A DNA stretch of 64,000 nucleotides from Pseudomonas sp. LBUM920 (lineage in GTDB: Bacteria; Pseudomonadota; Gammaproteobacteria; Pseudomonadales; Pseudomonadaceae). The DNA lies in the NCBI RefSeq assembly GCF_003852315.1, contig NZ_CP027762.1:6181501-6245500 (forward strand), written 5' to 3'. This document shows positions 26,160-34,553 of this stretch, in pieces. A program made the translations under genes and the position numbers. The notes beneath the pieces were generated by a model. The model made no database searches and was not told the DNA's origin. It saw nothing but the letters and a program-made list of their open reading frames with translations. Every line of letters begins with the position of its first letter. Positions within the stretch are counted from its first letter, which is position 1.

Positions 26160-26789
26160 ATGACGACTCGCCCCGCCGCTCCTCGCAAACCCCGTGCCCG
26201 CAGCCAGGCCCGGATTGATGCGATCCTCGACGCCGCCCGCACCTTGCTGGCAACCGAAGGCGTGGCCAGTCTGTCGATCTACAGCGTGGCCGAGCGCGCG
26301 CAGATTCCACCGTCGTCGGTGTATCACTTTTTTGCCAGTGTGCCGGCGTTGCTGGAAGCCCTGACCGCCGATGTGCACGCCGCCTTCCGCGCTGCAATCC
26401 AGGCGCCCATCGAGCATGAGTCACTCAAGCATTGGCGTGACCTGTCCTGCATCGTCGAGCAACGCATGCTCAGTGTCTACGACCATGACGCCGCCGCACG
26501 CCAGTTGATCCTGGCCCAGCATGGGCTGACCGAGGTGACCCAGGCGGACCGTCAGCATGATCTGGAACTGGGGGATTTGATGCTGGAGGTGTTCAATCGT
26601 CACTTCGAAGTGCCGACGTTGCCCGCTGATGTGGATGTGTTCGCCCTCGCGCTGGAACTCAGCGACCGCGTTTACGCGCGCTCGGTGCATCAGCACGGCC
26701 AGATCACGCCGCGCATGGCAGAAGAAGGGATGCGGGTGTTTGATGCGTATGTGGGGCTTTATTTGCCGGCGTATTTGCCCAAGCGGTAA
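26160..26789 (+). CDS. TetR/AcrR-family transcriptional regulator
   Basis: A 209-residue repressor-type protein. A basic, proline-rich tail precedes the helix-turn-helix (RIDAILDAARTLLATEGVASLSIYSVAERAQIPPSSVYHFF, residues about 18-54). The helical C-terminal part should hold the ligand pocket. AGGAG lies ahead of the ATG. No adjacent target is obvious because both neighbours are REP elements; ssu regulation is unlikely, as CysB-type factors normally do that. Confidence 0.88.
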   Translation: MTTRPAAPRKPRARSQARIDAILDAARTLLATEGVASLSIYSVAERAQIPPSSVYHFFASVPALLEALTADVHAAFRAAIQAPIEHESLKHWRDLSCIVEQRMLSVYDHDAAARQLILAQHGLTEVTQADRQHDLELGDLMLEVFNRHFEVPTLPADVDVFALALELSDRVYARSVHQHGQITPRMAEEGMRVFDAYVGLYLPAYLPKR

Positions 26790-26813
26790 GGCTTGTGGTG
26801 ACTGGGCCGGCCT

Positions 26814-26897
26814 CTTCGCGAGCAAGCCCGCTCCCACATTTGAATGCATTCCAGCGTTGGAACTCGGTCAAGTGTGGGAGCGGGCTTGCTCGCGAAG
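26814..26897. repeat. paired REP element, inward CCCACATT ends
   Basis: TTCGCGAGCAAGCCCGCTCC (from 26814) and its inverted partner AGTGTGGGAGCGGGCTTGCT (to 26897) have the same inward-facing arrangement as 26013-26096. It is between the convergent TetR gene and ssuF. Confidence 0.88.
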
Positions 26898-26919
26898 GCA
26901 GCCTCCAGAGCGACGGCAA

Positions 26920-27135
26920 TCACAACTTGGCGATCGACACCTCGGTGGACTTCACAAAGGCAATCACTTCGCTGCCAATCACCAATTCCAGCTCTTTGAC
27001 CGAGCGCGTGGTGATCACAGAAGTCACGATGCCAGACGCTGTCTGAACATCGATTTCGGAAAGCACGTCGCCTTCGACGATTTCCTTGATGGTGCCCTTG
27101 AACTGGTTACGCACGTTGATGGCTTTAATAGTCAT
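26920..27135 (-). CDS. ssuF: molybdopterin-binding TOBE-domain protein SsuF
   Basis: A 71-residue single TOBE/MopI-like domain (INVRNQFKGTIKEIVEGDV, then SEIDVQTASGIVTSVIT). SsuF in Pseudomonas putida belongs to the ssuEADCBF operon and is needed for growth on organosulfur compounds; its precise biochemical role is unclear. A ribosome-binding site is present (GAAGGAAAAACACC). The ATG at 27135 is chosen over longer readings that enter ssuB. It is the last gene of the operon, 28 bases after ssuB. Confidence 0.9.
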   Translation of the reverse strand: MTIKAINVRNQFKGTIKEIVEGDVLSEIDVQTASGIVTSVITTRSVKELELVIGSEVIAFVKSTEVSIAKL

Positions 27136-27163
27136 GGTGTTTTTCCTTCGTGGGACAAGTAAG

Positions 27164-27970
27164 TTATTGAGCCCAACGCAATTGCGTAGGCAGCGGTGAA
27201 ACAGGTTCGGGTTCAGGCGGCGTGCCGGGCAACGACAGCACGCGGTTAAGCACTTCGGCTTCCAGCGCCGCCAGGCGATGTGAGCCCCGGGCGCGTGGAC
27301 GCGGCAGGTCGACAATCAGGTCCAGACCGATCTCGCCGTCCTCGATCAGAATCACCCGGTCGGCAATCGCCACGGCTTCACTGACGTCGTGGGTCACCAG
27401 CAACACGGTAAAGCCGTGCTTCTGCCAGAGGTTTTCGATCAGTTGCTGCATTTCGATACGGGTCAGGGCATCCAGCGCGCCCAGCGGCTCATCCAGCAGC
27501 AGCAGGCGCGGCTGGTGAATCAACGCGCGGGCCAGGGCCACGCGCTGCTTCTGGCCACCGGACAAGGCCGCGGGCCACTCGTTGGCACGCTCGGCCAGGC
27601 CAACCGCTTCCAGCGCTTCAAGCGCCTTGGGACGCCAGTTGCCCTTCAGACCCAGACCCACGTTGTCGATGATCTTTTTCCACGGCAGCAGGCGCGCTTC
27701 CTGAAACATCAACCGCGTGTCTTCAATCGCATCGCCAAGCGGCGCAGAGCCTGCCAGCAACTCGCCGCCGCTGGCTTTGTCCAGGCCAGCCAGCAAGCGC
27801 AGCAAGGTACTTTTGCCGCAGCCGCTGCGCCCCACCACCGCCACGAACTGGCCAGCGGGAATGTGCAGATCAATTTCTTTAAGTACTTCCCGCGCACCAA
27901 AGGCCTTGCGCAATTTGCGCACCGCCAGCGGGATACCCTTGAGCAGGCGCGGAAGTTGTTGAGCCGTCAT
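27164..27970 (-). CDS. ssuB: aliphatic sulfonate ABC transporter ATPase SsuB
   Basis: A 268-residue ATPase: Walker A GRSGCGKST, signature LSGGQKQRVALARAL, Walker B LLLLDEPLGALD, H-loop LLVTHDVSEA. The C-terminus is Pro/Glu-rich. It powers sulfonate import through SsuC with SsuA as binding protein. The start overlaps the ssuC stop (ATGA). Confidence 0.93.
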   Translation of the reverse strand: MTAQQLPRLLKGIPLAVRKLRKAFGAREVLKEIDLHIPAGQFVAVVGRSGCGKSTLLRLLAGLDKASGGELLAGSAPLGDAIEDTRLMFQEARLLPWKKIIDNVGLGLKGNWRPKALEALEAVGLAERANEWPAALSGGQKQRVALARALIHQPRLLLLDEPLGALDALTRIEMQQLIENLWQKHGFTVLLVTHDVSEAVAIADRVILIEDGEIGLDLIVDLPRPRARGSHRLAALEAEVLNRVLSLPGTPPEPEPVSPLPTQLRWAQ

Positions 27971-28755
27971 GCCGCACCGCCTTTATTCACTTGATACGCC
28001 GGGTGCCAGCGCAGCCACACACGCTCCAGACCGCGCGCGGCCAAGTCGGCCAGCTTGCCGAGGATGGCGTACATGACGATGGCCAATACCACCACGTCGG
28101 TTTGCAGAAATTCACGCGCATTCATTGCCAGGTAACCGATGCCGGAGCTGGCCGAGATGGTTTCCGCCACGATCAGCGTCAGCCACATAAAGCCCAGGGC
28201 AAAGCGCACGCCGACCAGGATCGACGGCAGTGCACCCGGCAGAATCACCTGGCGGAACAGGCTGAAGCCGGACAAGCCATAGCTGCGCGACATTTCTACC
28301 AGCGCCGGGTCGACGTTGCGGATGCCGTGATAGGTGTTCAGGTAAATCGGGAACAGTGTGCCGAGGGCGACCAGGAAAATCTTCGCGGTCTCGTCAATGC
28401 CGAACCACAGGATCACCAGCGGAATCAGCGCCAGGTGCGGCACGTTGCGGATCATCTGCACCGAACTGTCCAACAGGCGCTCGCCCCATTTGGACAGGCC
28501 GGTGATAAAGCCCAGGGCCAAACCGATGCTGCCACCGATCACAAAACCCAGGCCGGCACGCCAGCCGCTGATAGCCAGGTGCGTCCAGATTTCGCCCGTG
28601 CGAACCAGATTGACCCCAGCCTCGATCACCGCACTCGGCGCCGGCAGAATGCGGGTCGACAACCAGCCCGCCGACACCGACAGCTGCCACACCGCCAGCA
28701 ACAGGATTGGCAGCACCCAAGGCGCGACACGATGGCTTAATTTTTCATAGTTCAT
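27967..28755 (-). CDS. ssuC: aliphatic sulfonate ABC transporter permease SsuC
   Basis: A 262-residue permease with about six transmembrane helices and an EAA-like loop (VEMSRSYGLSGFSLFRQVILPGALPSILVG). It forms the homodimeric channel of the sulfonate importer. It is coupled to ssuB by overlap and lies nine bases after ssuD. Confidence 0.93.
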   Translation of the reverse strand: MNYEKLSHRVAPWVLPILLLAVWQLSVSAGWLSTRILPAPSAVIEAGVNLVRTGEIWTHLAISGWRAGLGFVIGGSIGLALGFITGLSKWGERLLDSSVQMIRNVPHLALIPLVILWFGIDETAKIFLVALGTLFPIYLNTYHGIRNVDPALVEMSRSYGLSGFSLFRQVILPGALPSILVGVRFALGFMWLTLIVAETISASSGIGYLAMNAREFLQTDVVVLAIVMYAILGKLADLAARGLERVWLRWHPAYQVNKGGAA

Positions 28756-28764
28756 GACTACGCC

Positions 28765-29913
28765 TCAGCTCTGCGACGCCGCTTTGGGAAGGATGTCGTT
28801 GGCAACCATCTCGCCGAACGGGCTGACGTAACCGGCGCTTTTGGGCAGCTCGGGACGTTCGATATCCAAGTGCGGGAACAGCAGTTCGGCCACCCGATAC
28901 GATTCTTCCAGGTGCGGATAACCCGAGAAGATGAACGTGTCGATGCCCAACGCAGCGTATTCATTGACGCGTGCCGCGACGGTCGGGCCATCGCCCACCA
29001 GCGCGGTGCCTGCGCCGCCACGTACCAGGCCAACGCCGGCCCACAGGTTGGGGCTGACCTCGAGGTTGTCGCGGTTGCCGCCGTGCAAGGCGGCCATGCG
29101 TTGCTGGCCGACGGAATCGAAGCGCGCCAGGGACGCCTGGGCACGCGCGATGGTGTCGTCATCCAAATGGGAGATCAGTTTGTCGGCGGCTTTCCATGCT
29201 TCGTCGTTGGTCTCGCGCACGATTACATGCAGGCGAATGCCAAAGCGCACGGTACGCCCGAGCTTCGCGGCCTTGGCGCGCACCTGTTGGATTTTTTCCG
29301 CGACGGCGGCCGGCGGTTCGCCCCAGGTCAGGACCATTTCCACCTGTTCGGCTGCCAGGTCCTGCGCCGCTTCGGAAGAACCGCCGAAGTACAGCGGCGG
29401 ACGCGGTTGCTGGATCGGCGGGTAGAGCAATTTGGCGCCTTTGACGCTGATGTGCTCGCCGTCGTAGTCCACGGTTTCGCCTTCGAGCACACGGCGCCAG
29501 ATGCGCGTGAATTCGACCGAGGCCTGGTAGCGATCTTCGTGACTGAGGAACAAGCCGTCGCCGGCCAGTTCTTCCGGATCACCACCGGTGACCAGGTTGA
29601 ACAGCGCACGGCCGCCAGACAGGCGATCCAGAGTCGCGGCCTGACGTGCGGCCACCGTCGGGGAAATGATCCCGGGGCGCAGCGCCACAAGGAATTTCAA
29701 ACGCTGGGTCACCGGGATCAGCGAGGCGGCCACCAGCCACGAGTCTTCGCAGGAGCGGCCGGTGGGAATCAGCACACCGCCAAACCCCAGGCGGTCAGCG
29801 GCCTGGGCCACTTGCTGCAGATAACCGTGATCGACGGCGCGAGCGCCTTCGGCGGTGCCAAGGTAATGGCCGTCGCCGTGGGTAGGCAGGAACCAGAAAA
29901 TATTGAGGCTCAT
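28765..29913 (-). CDS. ssuD: FMNH2-dependent alkanesulfonate monooxygenase SsuD
   Basis: A 382-residue bacterial luciferase-family enzyme (MSLNIFWFLPTHGDGHYLGT start; PTGRSCEDSWLVAASLIP; FNLVTGGDPEELAGDG). It releases sulfite and aldehyde from alkanesulfonates using FMNH2 supplied by SsuE and O2. Start ATG 29913; an earlier start 14 codons upstream overlaps the intergenic ribosome-binding site. The usual SsuD length is about 380, matching well. Confidence 0.95.
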   Translation of the reverse strand: MSLNIFWFLPTHGDGHYLGTAEGARAVDHGYLQQVAQAADRLGFGGVLIPTGRSCEDSWLVAASLIPVTQRLKFLVALRPGIISPTVAARQAATLDRLSGGRALFNLVTGGDPEELAGDGLFLSHEDRYQASVEFTRIWRRVLEGETVDYDGEHISVKGAKLLYPPIQQPRPPLYFGGSSEAAQDLAAEQVEMVLTWGEPPAAVAEKIQQVRAKAAKLGRTVRFGIRLHVIVRETNDEAWKAADKLISHLDDDTIARAQASLARFDSVGQQRMAALHGGNRDNLEVSPNLWAGVGLVRGGAGTALVGDGPTVAARVNEYAALGIDTFIFSGYPHLEESYRVAELLFPHLDIERPELPKSAGYVSPFGEMVANDILPKAASQS

Positions 29914-29938
29914 GGAGTTGTCTCCTGAAGAAATCGGA

Positions 29939-30907
29939 TTACGGCGCTGTGGCAACGGCGGCGGGTGGCGTCCAGATCACGTCCTTGATGTTCAAGGGTT
30001 TGGGGATCAGTTTGAGCTGGTAGAAGCTGTCGGCGATTTTCTGCTGAGCGGCGACCACGTCCGGGGTCAGGAACAGCGCGCCGTAGCCTTGGCGCTTCAC
30101 CGAGGTCAGGGTGATGTCAGCCGGCAGGCCAAGCAGCGGTGCAACTTGTTCGGTGACTTCCTGCGGGTTGGCCTTGGACCATTCGCCCACTGCGCGCACT
30201 TCCTCCACCAGCGCCTTGATCACTTCAGGGTGCTGCGTGGCATAGGGCTTGGTCGCCAGGTAGAACTGGTGGTTGTCGGCAATGCCGGTGCCGTCACGCA
30301 GGGTGCGTGCCTGCAGTTGTTTCTCGGCAGCAGCCTGGTACGGGTCCCAGATCACCCAGGCGTCGACACTGCCACGCTCGAACGCGGCACGGGCATCGGC
30401 GGGCGGCAGGAACACGGTCTGCACGTCGGTGTATTTCAGGCCGGCATCTTCCAGTGCACGCACCAGCAGGTAGTGCACGTTGGAGCCTTTATTGAGCACG
30501 ATTTTCTTGCCCTTGAGCTCGGCCACGGATTTGATCGGCGAGTCTTTCGGCACCAGGATCGCTTCACTGGTCGGCGCTGGCGGCTCGTAAGCCACGTAGA
30601 GCAGATCGGCACCGGCCGCCTGGGCGAAGACCGGCGGGGTTTCGCCGGTGACGCCGAAGTCGATGGAGCCGACGTTCAGGCCTTCGAGCAGTTGCGGGCC
30701 ACCGGGGAACTCAGTCCATTGCACCTGCACGCCTTGGGCGGCCAGGCGTTTTTCCAGGGTGCCCTTGGCTTTGAGCAGCACCAGCGTGCCGTACTTCTGA
30801 TAGCCGATCCGCAGGGTTTCGGCGGCTTGGGCTTGAACCATGGCGCCGAAGGACACAGCCGCAACAAACAGTGCGACCAGACCACGACGCAAGATGACAG
30901 TGCGCAT
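29939..30907 (-). CDS. ssuA: aliphatic sulfonate-binding protein SsuA
   Basis: A 322-residue periplasmic binding protein with an N-terminal signal peptide ending near QAQAAE and the TauA/SsuA-type start LRIGYQKYGTLVLLKAKG. FGVTGETPPVFAQAAGADLLYVAYEP is the hinge region typical of sulfonate binders. Start ATG 30907 keeps the signal peptide; the longer reading from 31021 does not. It follows ssuE by 94 bases. Confidence 0.93.
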   Translation of the reverse strand: MRTVILRRGLVALFVAAVSFGAMVQAQAAETLRIGYQKYGTLVLLKAKGTLEKRLAAQGVQVQWTEFPGGPQLLEGLNVGSIDFGVTGETPPVFAQAAGADLLYVAYEPPAPTSEAILVPKDSPIKSVAELKGKKIVLNKGSNVHYLLVRALEDAGLKYTDVQTVFLPPADARAAFERGSVDAWVIWDPYQAAAEKQLQARTLRDGTGIADNHQFYLATKPYATQHPEVIKALVEEVRAVGEWSKANPQEVTEQVAPLLGLPADITLTSVKRQGYGALFLTPDVVAAQQKIADSFYQLKLIPKPLNIKDVIWTPPAAVATAP

Positions 30908-31001
30908 GGCGCTCTCTCCAAAAATGCGATGAGGGGGTTGGCTGCACCTGCTTGGCCGTTGGCGGCTGAGTAAGGTGAGTACTACAACAATCGGGTCAGG
31001 C

Positions 31002-31595
31002 TTAAATGCTCCAGCGAGCACTCAACAAACGTTCATTCAACACATTAGGGTCCAGCGGTTTGGGGCGACGGGCCATGGCGCTATAGAAGGTCTCCAGGGC
31101 CTCGTGCAAACGCTGTTCAAGCACGGGCACCAGCTGCGCTTGGGCGCTGCCTTCGGCATAAGCGATCTGGCTGTCCTCGGCAAAAATGCCGTGGAGCAAT
31201 TCCTGGGCCTTGAGGGCCGACAGCACGGGCTTCAGCGCGTAGTCCACCGCCAGCATGTGCGCGATGCTGCCGCCCGTGGCCATGGGCAATACGATCTTGT
31301 GGGCCAGGGCGCGTTCGGGCAGCAGATCCAGCACGGTTTTCAACGCGCCGGAGAACGAGGCTTTGTACACCGGGGTGGCAATGACCAGGCCGTCGGCGTT
31401 GGCGACCTGTTGCAGCAGGTCGATGACCTTGGGGCTGTCGAAGCGTGCATGCAGCAAGTCTTCGGCCGGGAAGTCCCGTATCTGATAACTCACCACTTCC
31501 ACGCCTTTGTCTTGCAGCCACTGACGAGTTTTTTCCAGCAAGACCCCGGAGCGGGAACGTTGGCTGGGACTGCCTCCAAGTGTTACGACCAGCAT
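31002..31595 (-). CDS. ssuE: NADPH-dependent FMN reductase SsuE
   Basis: A 197-residue flavodoxin-fold reductase: LVVTLGGSPSQRSRSGVLL at the FMN-binding N-terminus and PVYKASFSGALKTVLDLLP as the NAD(P)H-quinone-reductase-type loop. It supplies reduced FMN to SsuD. First gene of the ssu operon; an AT-rich promoter with TATACT lies upstream. Confidence 0.94.
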   Translation of the reverse strand: MLVVTLGGSPSQRSRSGVLLEKTRQWLQDKGVEVVSYQIRDFPAEDLLHARFDSPKVIDLLQQVANADGLVIATPVYKASFSGALKTVLDLLPERALAHKIVLPMATGGSIAHMLAVDYALKPVLSALKAQELLHGIFAEDSQIAYAEGSAQAQLVPVLEQRLHEALETFYSAMARRPKPLDPNVLNERLLSARWSI

Positions 31596-31747
31596 GCAGG
31601 TATTCCTTGAGCAAGTGTCGGCGGTTCGCTGTGTGGCGATGGCGCCAAGATGGGACAGACCCTATCAGTATATTTATATATCTTTAAATCTTATTTTTTC
31701 ATTTGTTTATTCTATAAATGCATATGTACTTTATAAATCCTGGGGCG
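31596..31747 (-). promoter_or_regulatory. ssu operon promoter region
   Basis: About 150 AT-rich bases lie upstream of ssuE. A TATACT -10-like hexamer (minus strand, 31668-31673) lies about 70 bases before the start. TATAAA at 31713-31718 and TTTATA at 31730-31735 form an inverted pair farther up. There is no good -35, as expected for an activator-dependent (CysB-type) promoter. No gene is present. Confidence 0.5.
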
Positions 31748-31772
31748 AAAAAAAAGGCCGTCGAAACGGCCT
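31748..31772 (-). terminator. rho-independent terminator downstream of lsfA
   Basis: On the minus strand AGGCCGT-TTCG-ACGGCCT is followed by a run of T (A tract at 31748-31755 on the plus strand). It is separated from the lsfA stop by a REP pair. Confidence 0.85.
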
Positions 31773-31810
31773 GAAAACCCCTGCTATGTGAGACTGCAAA
31801 TGCGTTGAAC

Positions 31811-31900
31811 TGTGGGAGCGGGCTTGCTCGCGAAGGCGGTGTGTCACTCAAAGATGCATCAACTGAAAGCCAGCATTCGCGGGCAAGCCCGCTCCCACAT
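31811..31900. repeat. paired REP element
   Basis: TGTGGGAGCGGGCTTGCTCGCG (31811-31832) and GCGGGCAAGCCCGCTCCCAC (right arm) are inverted copies. It lies between the end of lsfA and its terminator. Confidence 0.9.
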
Positions 31901-31911
31901 TGGGTTGCGTG

Positions 31912-32550
31912 TTAACGGTTGGGCTGTGGGGTGAGGCGCAGGTACGGCTTCACTGCGCGATAGCCCTTGGGAAAGCGTTTCTTGATCTCTTCCTCGTCCT
32001 TGAGCGACGGCACAATCACCACCTCATCGCCGTCCTGCCAGTTGGCGGGGGTGGCGACCTTGTGGTTGTCAGTCAGCTGCAGCGAGTCGATGACCCGCAG
32101 GATTTCGTGGAAATTGCGGCCGGTGCTGGCCGGGTAGGTAATCGTCAGGCGGATTTTCTTGTTCGGGTCGATCACAAACAAGGAGCGCACGGTGAGGGTG
32201 TCACTTGCGTTCGGGTGGATCAGGTCGTACAGGTCCGACACTTTACGATCGGCATCGGCCAGGATCGGGAAGTTGACGACCGTGTTCTGGGTTTCATTGA
32301 TGTCTTCGATCCACTTGTGGTGCGAGTCCACCGGGTCGACCGACAGGGCAATGGCCTTGACGCCGCGCTGGGCGAATTCGTCCTTGAGCTTGGCGGTAAA
32401 GCCAAGCTCGGTGGTGCACACCGGGGTGAAGTCCGCCGGATGGGAAAACAGCACGCCCCAGCTATCGCCCAACCATTCGTGGAAACGAATCTTGCCGGCG
32501 CTGGAATCCTGTTCGAAGTCGGGGGCGATGTCGCCCAGTCTTAGGCTCAT
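31912..32550 (-). CDS. lsfA: 1-Cys peroxiredoxin LsfA
   Basis: A 212-residue Prx6-type peroxiredoxin. The peroxidatic Cys45 lies in PADFTPVCTTELG; no resolving cysteine is evident. Long C-terminal PVIVPSLKDEEEIKKRFPKG-type segment is characteristic of the 1-Cys subgroup. In Pseudomonas it is induced by sulfate limitation and lies beside ssu genes, as here. It reduces peroxides. Confidence 0.94.
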   Translation of the reverse strand: MSLRLGDIAPDFEQDSSAGKIRFHEWLGDSWGVLFSHPADFTPVCTTELGFTAKLKDEFAQRGVKAIALSVDPVDSHHKWIEDINETQNTVVNFPILADADRKVSDLYDLIHPNASDTLTVRSLFVIDPNKKIRLTITYPASTGRNFHEILRVIDSLQLTDNHKVATPANWQDGDEVVIVPSLKDEEEIKKRFPKGYRAVKPYLRLTPQPNR

Positions 32551-32824
32551 GGTGTGGCTCCTGGTGAGTGCTTATGGAGCCCACTGTGCATGGGTTGAAG
32601 ATTATTTAAAAAGAATAAATATCGATTTATTTAGACGATAAACGAATATTAAAAATCAATTCATTGGACGCGACAAAGGCCGAGGATCAACATCCATCAC
32701 AAGGTTCGAGAAGGCCTTGAGACGCTGTACAAAGAGGGGATTCAGGAAGGGCTTGCGGGGGTTGAGCCCGACTTGAACAGTAAGTCACCCTGCCCGGCGT
32801 TACGCCGGGCAAGGTTTTACGCTC
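32551..32824. other. lsfA upstream region and gene remnant
   Basis: The part at 32600-32660 is extremely AT-rich and likely the lsfA promoter (minus strand). From 32653 to about 32823 a plus-strand frame without any start codon reads protein-like (HKVREGLETLYKEGIQEGLAGVE), then a hairpin at 32792-32810 (GCCCGGC with GCCGGGC). It may be the tail of a lost gene. Confidence 0.35.
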
Positions 32825-34183
32825 TTACTTGAACGCGTAGCTATAGCTAACGATTACACGGTTTTCGTCCTGGGCACGGGTGTTGACCAGGTCGGTACGC
32901 CACATAGCGTTTTTCCAAGCGACGCCGAGGTTTTTCAGCGGACCTTCTGGAACAACGTAAGCCAGAGTCAGGTCGCGTTCCCACTCGGTTTTATCGCCGG
33001 CGGTGGTCTGGATGTTGCTGCCTTTGAGGTACACAACACCAGCAGTCAGGCCTGGCAGGCCAACCTTGGCGAAGTCATACGCGTAGCGAGCTTGCCAGGT
33101 GCGTTCGCCAGCACGGGCAAACTTCTGGATTTGCATGTCGGTGGTGGTGCTGTTCGAAGAACCATCACCTTGGTTCAGCCAAGGGAAGTCGCTGTCGCCC
33201 TTGGTGTACTGGTAGCCACCGCCGAAGGTGTGACCGGCAACCGAGTACAACGCCAGGTAGCTGTACAGATCGTTATCGACCTTGCCTTTAACCTTGGTGG
33301 CGTTGGTCGGGTGATCCGAGTAGTAACCCGAGGTGTAATAGCCCGCTTCGTTGCCGTTGGCGCCGTTGTCGCGGCTGCGGTAGTAACGCAGGTCACTTTT
33401 CAGCACGCCAGGACCGATAGCCCAGTTGTGGACCAAGCCCAGGAAGTTCTGCGCGTAGAAGTCTTTCAGCTCACCGTAGTAGTACGAAGCAGTCAGATCT
33501 TTGGTGATTTTGTAGTCAGCACCGGCGTAGTAGAACTTGTTGACGAAGTTGCCAGCGTCATAGTTCGAGCTACCGTTGGCACCCGCCAGCGACAGGCCTT
33601 CGTTGTTGCTGGAGTTACGGCCCTTGGCGTGCTCGATCTGACCAGCAGTCAGGGTCAGGTCCTTGATCTCGTTCGAGGAGATCTCGCCACCCTGGAATGT
33701 TTGCGGCAGCAAACGACCGTCGTTGGTCTTGATGACCGGGTTGTTTGGCTGCAGGGTGCCGATTTTCAGCACGGTCTGGGAAACCTTGACCTTACCGGTC
33801 ACACCCAGGCTGGCGAAATCGTTGACAGCTTTGTTGCCATCGCTTGGGAACACGGTGCCGCCAGACGCGGTGCCCGTGTAGTTACCGTGGTCGGCACGGC
33901 TGGAATCCAGACGCACACCGTACAGGCCGATCGCATCAAGGCCGAAACCAACGGTCCCTTCGGTGAAGCCGGAGATGAAACGCAGGTCAAAACCTTGGCC
34001 CCATTCAGCGTTCTTGCTGCGGGTGTTCGAGGTCGCCGAAGGCTTCAAATCACGGTTGTCGGTGTTGATGTAAAAGTTACGCAGACCCAGTGTTACTTTG
34101 CTGTCGTCGATGAAACCGGCGGCGTTTACCTGTTGGGCAATCGCAGCGACAGCCACGGCCAACGCCAATGTTGACTTCTTCAT
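32825..34183 (-). CDS. OprD-family outer-membrane porin
   Basis: A 452-residue outer-membrane protein with a signal peptide (MKKSTLALAVAVAAIAQQVNAAGF), repeated amphipathic strands, an OprD-like N-terminal FIDDSKVTLGLRNFYIN motif, and a final IVSYSYAFK strand ending in aromatic Phe-Lys. OprD-family channels admit amino acids, peptides or small aromatic/organic acids. Its position between lsfA and tauA suggests OprE-like sulfur-regulated uptake, but the substrate is not deducible. Monocistronic, with a long upstream region. Confidence 0.93.
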   Translation of the reverse strand: MKKSTLALAVAVAAIAQQVNAAGFIDDSKVTLGLRNFYINTDNRDLKPSATSNTRSKNAEWGQGFDLRFISGFTEGTVGFGLDAIGLYGVRLDSSRADHGNYTGTASGGTVFPSDGNKAVNDFASLGVTGKVKVSQTVLKIGTLQPNNPVIKTNDGRLLPQTFQGGEISSNEIKDLTLTAGQIEHAKGRNSSNNEGLSLAGANGSSNYDAGNFVNKFYYAGADYKITKDLTASYYYGELKDFYAQNFLGLVHNWAIGPGVLKSDLRYYRSRDNGANGNEAGYYTSGYYSDHPTNATKVKGKVDNDLYSYLALYSVAGHTFGGGYQYTKGDSDFPWLNQGDGSSNSTTTDMQIQKFARAGERTWQARYAYDFAKVGLPGLTAGVVYLKGSNIQTTAGDKTEWERDLTLAYVVPEGPLKNLGVAWKNAMWRTDLVNTRAQDENRVIVSYSYAFK

Positions 34184-34553
34184 GTACCGCTCCTCTCATT
34201 TCTAATTTTTGTATTTCTTTGGTCTCGGGTCTGACGCCCTCGATCCACAGATGCGCGATTAGCGCCAGATAGTGACCGACAAGTCAATCGTAACCTTGTG
34301 TGTCTACTACCTTCGTCTAGCCGCAGTTAATTTGGTCCCTGCAGGGTAATGAGTTTTTCATACACCCAAAAAGAATTGTTTCATTCTTTTTCATACCATC
34401 CAGGAATAAGCCCTTCCATGACGCGAGCCGATCAGCATAGATCAACCGCTTCATAAGCTAATTCCTAAAGGGTATTTACTAGCCTTTTTTTAGATCGATT
34501 AGTGTGGACGTTCAGTTGCATACGTCACCCACGATCAAAAAGGCGACGCCATC
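34184..34553. promoter_or_regulatory. porin/tauA divergent control region
   Basis: A 370-base gene-free region between divergent starts. AAAAAGAAT at 34368-34376 and ATTCTTTTT at 34383-34391 form a perfect 9-bp dyad. AGGAATAAGC at 34402-34411 and GCTAATTCCT at 34457-34466 are inverted copies with one mismatch. CTGCAGGGT lies among other GC patches. These are candidate operators for a sulfur-responsive activator. Confidence 0.45.
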
